Source: Alphaproteobacteria bacterium UBA2903 (GTDB lineage Bacteria; Pseudomonadota; Alphaproteobacteria; CAAGCB01; CAG-977). From it: DNA of 9,912 nucleotides. The position numbers were made by a program, and so were the translations under genes. Each line of letters opens with the position of its first letter. Positions within the stretch are counted from its first letter, which is position 1. The stretch covers positions 88,738-98,649 of the forward strand of contig DEDN01000011.1 of NCBI GenBank assembly GCA_002349565.1, written 5' to 3'. This document shows, in pieces, positions 6,156-9,912 of the stretch. The notes under the pieces were generated by a model. It ran no database searches and was not told the DNA's origin. It saw nothing but the letters and a program-made list of their open reading frames with translations.

Positions 6156-6919
6156 TACGCCGCCGTCCCTTTTTGAAAGCGGGCGAAACCGTTTGCCCGC
6201 ACTTCGTCCAACAGCTCCGCCCCGCCGTTTTCGACAACGCGCCCGTTGACCAGAATATGCACATAGTCGGGACGGATTTGTTCGTGCAAAAATCCGATGT
6301 TGTGGGAAATCACCAAAAACGACCGTTCGGGCGACCGCATGATTTTAACGCCGTTGCCCGCGACTTTGACCGCATCCACGTCCAGCCCCGAATCCATTTC
6401 GTCCAAGATGCAGAAATCGGGTTCAAGCACCGCCATTTGGAACGTTTCCAGCCGTTTCTTTTCCCCGCCCGAAAAACCGACATTGACGGGACGCTTTAAC
6501 ATTTCATCCGTGATTTCAAGAGCTTGCGCACGAATCTTGATGTGCTTCATAAAGCTGACGGCATCGTATTCTTTTAATCCCGCCGCCTTGCGCTTGGCGT
6601 TCAAAGCGTATTTCATAAAAGTCGACATCGACACGCCCGGAATTTCAATCGGATTTTGAAAAGCCAAAAAAATGCCCGCGCGCGCCCGTTCTTCGACGTT
6701 CATTGTCAACAAATCCCGCCCTTTAAAAGCAACAGCCCCCGCGGTTACTTCATAGCGCGGATCGCCGCACAAAACGTTTGACAGCGTGCTTTTGCCCGAA
6801 CCGTTCGGTCCCATGATGACGTGGACTTCGCCCGCATTGATTGACAGGGAAAGTCCTTTCAGAATCGGCTTGTCGCCGACGTTCGCGTGCAAATCCGTGA
6901 TTTCCAGCCAAGCTGACAT
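6155..6919 (-). CDS. sufC: SufC ATPase of the SUF scaffold
   Basis: SufC is a soluble ABC-type ATPase that drives shape changes of SufB-SufD during cluster assembly; it is not a transporter. The 254-residue protein has Walker A GPNGSGKST (37-45, K43) and a Q-loop at AFQNP (Q88). The SufC signature is FSGGEKKRLETFQMA (from residue 149). Walker B is FCILDEMDSGLDVDA (D173, E174) and the switch histidine is H206 in ISHN. The SGGEKKR and DSGLD wording separates SufC from other ABC ATPases. Small departures from E. coli (DEMDSG for DESDSG, ISHN for VTHY) leave the catalytic residues in place. An AAGGAG ribosome site precedes the ATG at 8-base spacing. It starts 17 bases after sufB and overlaps sufD by one base. 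Confidence 0.97.
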   Translation of the reverse strand: MSAWLEITDLHANVGDKPILKGLSLSINAGEVHVIMGPNGSGKSTLSNVLCGDPRYEVTAGAVAFKGRDLLTMNVEERARAGIFLAFQNPIEIPGVSMSTFMKYALNAKRKAAGLKEYDAVSFMKHIKIRAQALEITDEMLKRPVNVGFSGGEKKRLETFQMAVLEPDFCILDEMDSGLDVDAVKVAGNGVKIMRSPERSFLVISHNIGFLHEQIRPDYVHILVNGRVVENGGAELLDEVRANGFARFQKGTAA

Positions 6920-6936
6920 ATTTCAAACTCCTTTTC

Positions 6937-8385
6937 TTAACCGACGCTGCCTTCCAGCGTTACGGCGACCAAACGGGTGGCTTCGATTGCAAATTCCATA
7001 GGCAGTTTTTGCATGACATCCTTGCAAAAACCGTTGACGATAAGGGACACCGCTTCTTCCGCGCCCAATCCCCTTTGACGGCAGTAGAACAGCTGTTCTT
7101 CGCTGATTTTAGAGGTTGTCGCTTCGTGTTCGACGGACGCGGTCGGATTGCCGTCAACCATGACGGGCAACGTGTGCGCCCCGCATTTGTCGCCGATAAG
7201 CAAGCTGTCGCATTGCGAAAAGTTGCGGGCGTTGTCGGCGGCGGGCGCGACGCGCACCAGTCCGCGGTAAGTGTTTTGCGACCGACCCGCGGAAATGCCT
7301 TTTGAAATAATGGTGGACGACGTGTTTTTGCCCAAGTGTATCATCTTGGTTCCCGTATCCGCCTGTTGATAATTATTCGTAATCGCGACAGAGTAGAATT
7401 CGCCTGTCGAATAATCGCCTTTCAGCACGCAGGACGGATATTTCCATGTCACGGCGGAACCCGTTTCGACTTGCGTCCACGACAGCTTTGATTTATACCC
7501 CGCGCACAATCCGCGTTTGGTCACAAAGTTGTAAATGCCGCCTTTGCCGTCTTTGTCGCCGGGGAACCAGTTTTGAACGGTCGAGTATTTGACCTCTGCC
7601 CTGTCTTTGACGATGATTTCGACAATCGCGGCGTGCAGTTGGTTTTCGTCGCGCTGGGGAGCGGTGCAGCCCTCCAAATAACTGACATAAGAATCGTCGT
7701 CGGCGACAATCAAAGTCCGCTCGAACTGTCCTGTTTTTTTGGCATTGATGCGGAAATAGGTTGACAGTTCCATCGGGCAGCGCACGCCTTTGGGAATATA
7801 AACGAACGTCCCGTCGGAAAACACCGCCGCGTTCAGACAAGCGAAAAAGTTGTCCGTGTACGGCACGACCGACCCCAAGTATTCGCGCACCAAATCGGGA
7901 TGAGCCTTGACCGCTTCGGAAATCGAACAAAAGATAATGCCCTGCTTTGCCAGTTTTTCGCGGAAAGTCGTCGCGACGGACACGCTGTCGAACACCGCGT
8001 CGACCGCCACGCCCGCCAGCATCGCGCGTTCATGCAGAGGAACGCCCAGCTTGTCGTACGTTTTCAGCAGTTCGGGATCGACATCGTCCAAAGTCTTGGG
8101 TTCTTTGGCGGATTTGGGGGCGGAGTAATAATAAATGTCCTGATAGTCAATCGGCGGATAGTCAACTTTCGCCCAGCGCGGTTCGGTCAGCCCGATCCAA
8201 TGGCGGTAAGCTTTCAGCCGAAAATCCAACAGCCAGTCGGGTTCGCCTTTTTTTGCCGAAATAAAGCGAATGATGTCTTCGTTCAGCCCTTTGGGGGCGG
8301 TTTCCGCCTCGATATCGGTGACAAAGCCGTACTTGTACGCGTCGCCCGAAACGGCGTCCAAAGCGGAAATTTTATCCTCTGCCAT
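6937..8385 (-). CDS. sufB: SufB, Fe-S cluster scaffold subunit
   Basis: SufB is the core scaffold of the SUF system; it receives sulfur from SufS (directly or through a carrier) and builds the cluster with SufC and SufD. The strongest block is NFSQCDSLLIGDKCGAHT, where C392 aligns with the essential E. coli C405. It is followed by VEHEATTSKISEEQLFYCRQ and the VNGFCKDV end. C240 in LEGCTAP aligns with the sulfur-entry cysteine C254. The reading frame is open up to 8475, but the start is placed at the ATG at 8385. That gives 482 residues, normal for SufB, and an AGGGA ribosome site lies about 8 bases upstream; the extra 30 residues of the longer reading resemble nothing in the family. It is the first gene of the operon, and no iscR-type regulator gene lies before it. 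Confidence 0.97.
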   Translation of the reverse strand: MAEDKISALDAVSGDAYKYGFVTDIEAETAPKGLNEDIIRFISAKKGEPDWLLDFRLKAYRHWIGLTEPRWAKVDYPPIDYQDIYYYSAPKSAKEPKTLDDVDPELLKTYDKLGVPLHERAMLAGVAVDAVFDSVSVATTFREKLAKQGIIFCSISEAVKAHPDLVREYLGSVVPYTDNFFACLNAAVFSDGTFVYIPKGVRCPMELSTYFRINAKKTGQFERTLIVADDDSYVSYLEGCTAPQRDENQLHAAIVEIIVKDRAEVKYSTVQNWFPGDKDGKGGIYNFVTKRGLCAGYKSKLSWTQVETGSAVTWKYPSCVLKGDYSTGEFYSVAITNNYQQADTGTKMIHLGKNTSSTIISKGISAGRSQNTYRGLVRVAPAADNARNFSQCDSLLIGDKCGAHTLPVMVDGNPTASVEHEATTSKISEEQLFYCRQRGLGAEEAVSLIVNGFCKDVMQKLPMEFAIEATRLVAVTLEGSVG

Positions 8386-8422
8386 AGCTTGTTTCCCTGC
8401 GCAAACATATCTTGTGATTTTG

Positions 8423-8451
8423 TATATAAAGCATTCGGAAAAAATTTTAAA
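8423..8451 (-). promoter_or_regulatory. Candidate SUF operon promoter
   Basis: On the minus strand TTTAAA (8446-8451) and TATATA (8423-8428) are spaced 17 bases apart, each matching four of six consensus positions. The start point would fall near 8416, leaving a leader of about 30 bases before sufB. I recognised no clear IscR, Fur or Irr operator. Tentative. Confidence 0.3.
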
Positions 8452-8476
8452 TACCTGTTTTCGCCAAAAAAACATT

Positions 8477-8505
8477 TTTACAAGGGGGAAAAAAACGGGT
8501 AAACT
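8477..8505 (+). promoter_or_regulatory. Candidate promoter of the PAS-GGDEF gene
   Basis: TTTACA (8477-8482, five of six matches to TTGACA) and TAAACT (8500-8505, four of six matches to TATAAT) are spaced exactly 17 bases. The predicted start near 8512 gives a short leader of about 27 bases. A GAGGG ribosome site lies just before the ATG at 8539. An imperfect inverted repeat (8499-8516) covers the -10 box. Confidence 0.4.
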
Positions 8506-8516
8506 TGAAAAGTTAC
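8499..8516. promoter_or_regulatory. Imperfect inverted repeat overlapping the -10 box (possible operator)
   Basis: GTAAACTTGAAAAGTTAC reads nearly the same on both strands, with an inner perfect palindrome AACTT-GAA-AAGTT. It overlaps the predicted -10 and start point of the PAS-GGDEF gene and lies upstream of the divergent sufB, so a bound regulator could affect either gene. No known regulator motif was matched. Confidence 0.3.
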
Positions 8517-8538
8517 GTTATTTGACCGAGGGTTTTGA

Positions 8539-9615
8539 ATGTTTAAGTTGGAAGATCTCTCTGCTTTTTTGCTGGTTTTCGGCGCTGTCGCGTCGGTCGC
8601 CGTGTTTTATTTCGTGTTCCGCTGGCTGCAGGCGAAAGCCCTTGCCGCCGAACAAAAGGACAGAATCATCGAATTGCAGGGCGAGCTTTTGAAAACGAAA
8701 AAAAGCCTTGAGGATTTAACCAAAGAGCATAACCACAAATACGATCCGTATTCGTCCCAAACGACGAAAAGCATCATTTTGGGCATGGACAAGGACGGCG
8801 TCATCCGATCCGTCAACGATTACGGCGTCGAATTTTTCGGTTATGAAAACAAGGACGAACTTATCGGCAAAAACCTGCTGGGAACGCTGCTGCCCGCCAA
8901 AGATTCGCACGGACAGAATATGACGAATCTGATTGAACGCATCAAAAACAACCCCCGTCTGTACGTTGACAACGAAAACGAAAACATCTGCAAAGACGGA
9001 CGGAAAGTTTGGATTTCATGGACGAACCGCATCATTTACGGCACGGACGGCAACGCGTGCGAAATCCGTTCCGTCGGTTTTGACATCACGCCGCGCAAAG
9101 AATTGGAAGACGAATTGCGTCAAATGACCGTCATCGACCCCGTCACGGGTGTTTTGAACCGCCGCACGTTCTTGGAGGAAGGGGCGCGGGAAATGAAGCG
9201 CGCACGCCGGTACAAACGCGAATTGTCCGTTTTGCTGATGACCATTGACCATTTTGAAGCGTTGAATTCGGAACACGGTTCGACATTCGGCGACGAAGCG
9301 ATTAAAGTTGCCGTGACCGCCTGCCGCAATTCGACGCGCGATTCCGATTATCTGGGGCGATTGGCGGATATCGAATTTGCCCTGCTGTTGCCCGAAACGC
9401 CGTTGGACGGCGCGCGCATTGTCGCGGAACGCATCCGCAACGAAGTGATGAAGTCGGATTTGTTCGTCAACGACGTCAAAATTTCCGTCACGACCAGCAT
9501 CAGCATCGCGGCGAAAACAGCGGACGACGAAACCATTGATACGATTTTGCTGCGCGCTTTCAACGCCTTGCGCGCCAGTAAAGACCGTCAAAACAACATC
9601 GCCATTGCGGAATAA
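8539..9615 (+). CDS. Membrane-anchored PAS protein with degenerate GGDEF domain
   Basis: The 358-residue protein has one predicted transmembrane helix (about residues 8-29). A charged coiled-coil linker follows (about 34-65), then a PAS sensor domain (about 75-188) ending in the PAC-like GFDITPRKELEDEL, and a GGDEF-family domain (about 195-358). Intact GGDEF domains make cyclic di-GMP from GTP. Here the signature is ADIEF (276-280) in place of GGDEF. The metal-binding aspartate of DxD is a threonine (T235 in TIDHF), and the usual N-D after FK is N-S (243-244). The family frame IDPVTGVLNRRTF (199-211) is kept. Cyclase activity is therefore very unlikely, and a signalling, binding or dimerisation role is the inference. 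The start has a GAGGG ribosome site. The gene diverges from sufB. No haem or flavin ligand motif was identifiable in the PAS domain. Confidence 0.88.
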   Translation: MFKLEDLSAFLLVFGAVASVAVFYFVFRWLQAKALAAEQKDRIIELQGELLKTKKSLEDLTKEHNHKYDPYSSQTTKSIILGMDKDGVIRSVNDYGVEFFGYENKDELIGKNLLGTLLPAKDSHGQNMTNLIERIKNNPRLYVDNENENICKDGRKVWISWTNRIIYGTDGNACEIRSVGFDITPRKELEDELRQMTVIDPVTGVLNRRTFLEEGAREMKRARRYKRELSVLLMTIDHFEALNSEHGSTFGDEAIKVAVTACRNSTRDSDYLGRLADIEFALLLPETPLDGARIVAERIRNEVMKSDLFVNDVKISVTTSISIAAKTADDETIDTILLRAFNALRASKDRQNNIAIAE

Positions 9616-9647
9616 TTTTCTGTATCCCACTGAAAACAAACACAGAA

Positions 9648-9710
9648 TCGCAACTGCGAGCCTGCGATAGCAGGCGCGGCAGTCTTGGGCAAGTATCGGC
9701 ACTCGTGCCG
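9648..9710. repeat. Tandem small hairpins
   Basis: Three perfect stems occur in 63 bases: TCGCA/TGCGA (9648-9659), GCCTGC/GCAGGC around GATA (9660-9675), and CGGCAC/GTGCCG (9697-9710). A longer competing pairing joins GCGGCA (9676-9681) with TGCCGC (9706-9711). Confidence 0.55.
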
Positions 9711-9720
9711 CCCCTCTTTC

Positions 9721-9824
9721 GTCATCGCGAAGCCCTTTGGGCTGCGGCGATCCATTGACTCCGCAAGTGAGGCGAAACATCTGCAAATGGATTGCTTCGC
9801 CCGCCTAGGCGGACTCGCAATGAC
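9721..9824. repeat. About 104-base inverted-repeat element
   Basis: The outer ends GTCATCGCGA (9721-9730) and TCGCAATGAC (9815-9824) are inverted copies with one difference. The inner ends GCGATCCATT (9747-9756) and AATGGATTGC (9786-9795) are likewise inverted with one difference. Each arm contains its own hairpin: AGCCC/GGGCT (9731-9743) on the left and the 12-base palindrome CCGCCTAGGCGG (9801-9812) on the right. It resembles a REP-like or miniature palindromic dispersed repeat; membership in a named family is not established. Confidence 0.6.
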
Positions 9825-9864
9825 GATTCCAAGGGGGCGTATTCTCCCGTACCGACCAATCCTG

Positions 9865-9896
9865 GGATTGCTTCACCCGCTTATGCGGCTTCGCAA
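9865..9896 (+). repeat. Further copy of the 32-base hairpin repeat unit
   Basis: This unit matches 9789-9820 at 27 of 32 positions, with the same GGATTGCTTC start and TCGCAA end. Both units carry CCGC/GCGG arms around a 4-base loop (CTAG in one, TTAT in the other). The differences fall in the loop and flanks, not in the stem. Confidence 0.6.
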
Positions 9897-9912
9897 ATTC
9901 GATTTTATGTTT

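Larger units (their letters stand above)
9616..9912. other. Non-coding region with clustered hairpins and repeats
   Basis: No convincing gene is present in these 297 bases. The stretch from about 9640 to 9900 holds at least six short GC-rich hairpins and repeated segments, annotated separately below. None is followed by a clean T-run, so a terminator for the upstream gene is not evident. The pattern suits dispersed intergenic repeats rather than a riboswitch or structured RNA of a known class. Confidence 0.6.

Noticed and set aside
5430..6176. 248-codon plus-strand frame opposite sufD
   Set aside because: Antisense shadow of sufD; the Arg/Gln/Phe-rich translation has no recognisable domain.
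8386..8475. Longer SufB reading from an upstream ATG at 8475
   Set aside because: The added 30 residues do not resemble SufB, the candidate promoter falls inside them, and the ATG at 8385 has a good ribosome site and gives normal family length.
9640..9900. Repeat cluster considered as a CRISPR array
   Set aside because: Units are few, unequal in spacing, in both orientations and internally palindromic, and no cas gene is present.

Overview
The window looks like chromosomal DNA from an alphaproteobacterium, probably one living without oxygen. CcrM, the GANTC adenine methyltransferase typical of Alphaproteobacteria, is complete and close to full family length. A SUF iron-sulfur cluster operon ending in a DUF59 (SufT) gene also fits that class. 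At the left edge is the N-terminus of a single-chain pyruvate:ferredoxin/flavodoxin oxidoreductase, an oxygen-sensitive enzyme of anaerobes that most alphaproteobacteria lack. An uncultured gut- or sediment-type anaerobic lineage is my inference; no rRNA or other taxonomic marker is present.

Layout. 1-125 (-): start of the pyruvate oxidoreductase gene, running off the left edge. 126-322: divergent spacer. 323-949 (+): rnhB, RNase HII. 950-1079: AT-rich spacer. 1080-2165 (+): ccrM, closed by a clear intrinsic terminator at 2183-2219. 2281-3354 (+): an unnamed cytosolic protein with an HExxH zinc-peptidase signature; its stop lies 3 bases from the stop of the convergent SUF operon. 8385 down to 3358 (-): the SUF operon, in the order sufB, sufC, sufD, sufS, a 45-residue Cys/Lys-rich mini-gene, sufT. 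8386-8538: divergent spacer with candidate promoters both ways. 8539-9615 (+): a membrane-anchored PAS protein with a degenerate GGDEF domain. 9616-9912: no gene, but a dense cluster of hairpins and short repeats.

How the genes work together. SufS takes sulfur from cysteine, SufB-SufC-SufD form the ATP-driven scaffold, and SufT-type proteins help mature Fe-S proteins. The pyruvate oxidoreductase next door is itself an Fe-S enzyme and therefore a likely client. CcrM and RNase HII belong to chromosome maintenance and cell-cycle methylation and have no evident link to the SUF genes.

The least explained items are the Cys/Lys-rich mini-gene inside the SUF operon, the HExxH protein, the PAS/degenerate-GGDEF protein divergent from sufB, and the 3' repeat cluster with its preserved hairpin stem. 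I found no CRISPR array, tRNA, rRNA, transposase, phage gene or recognisable defence system. I therefore do not claim a new multi-gene system beyond these leads.
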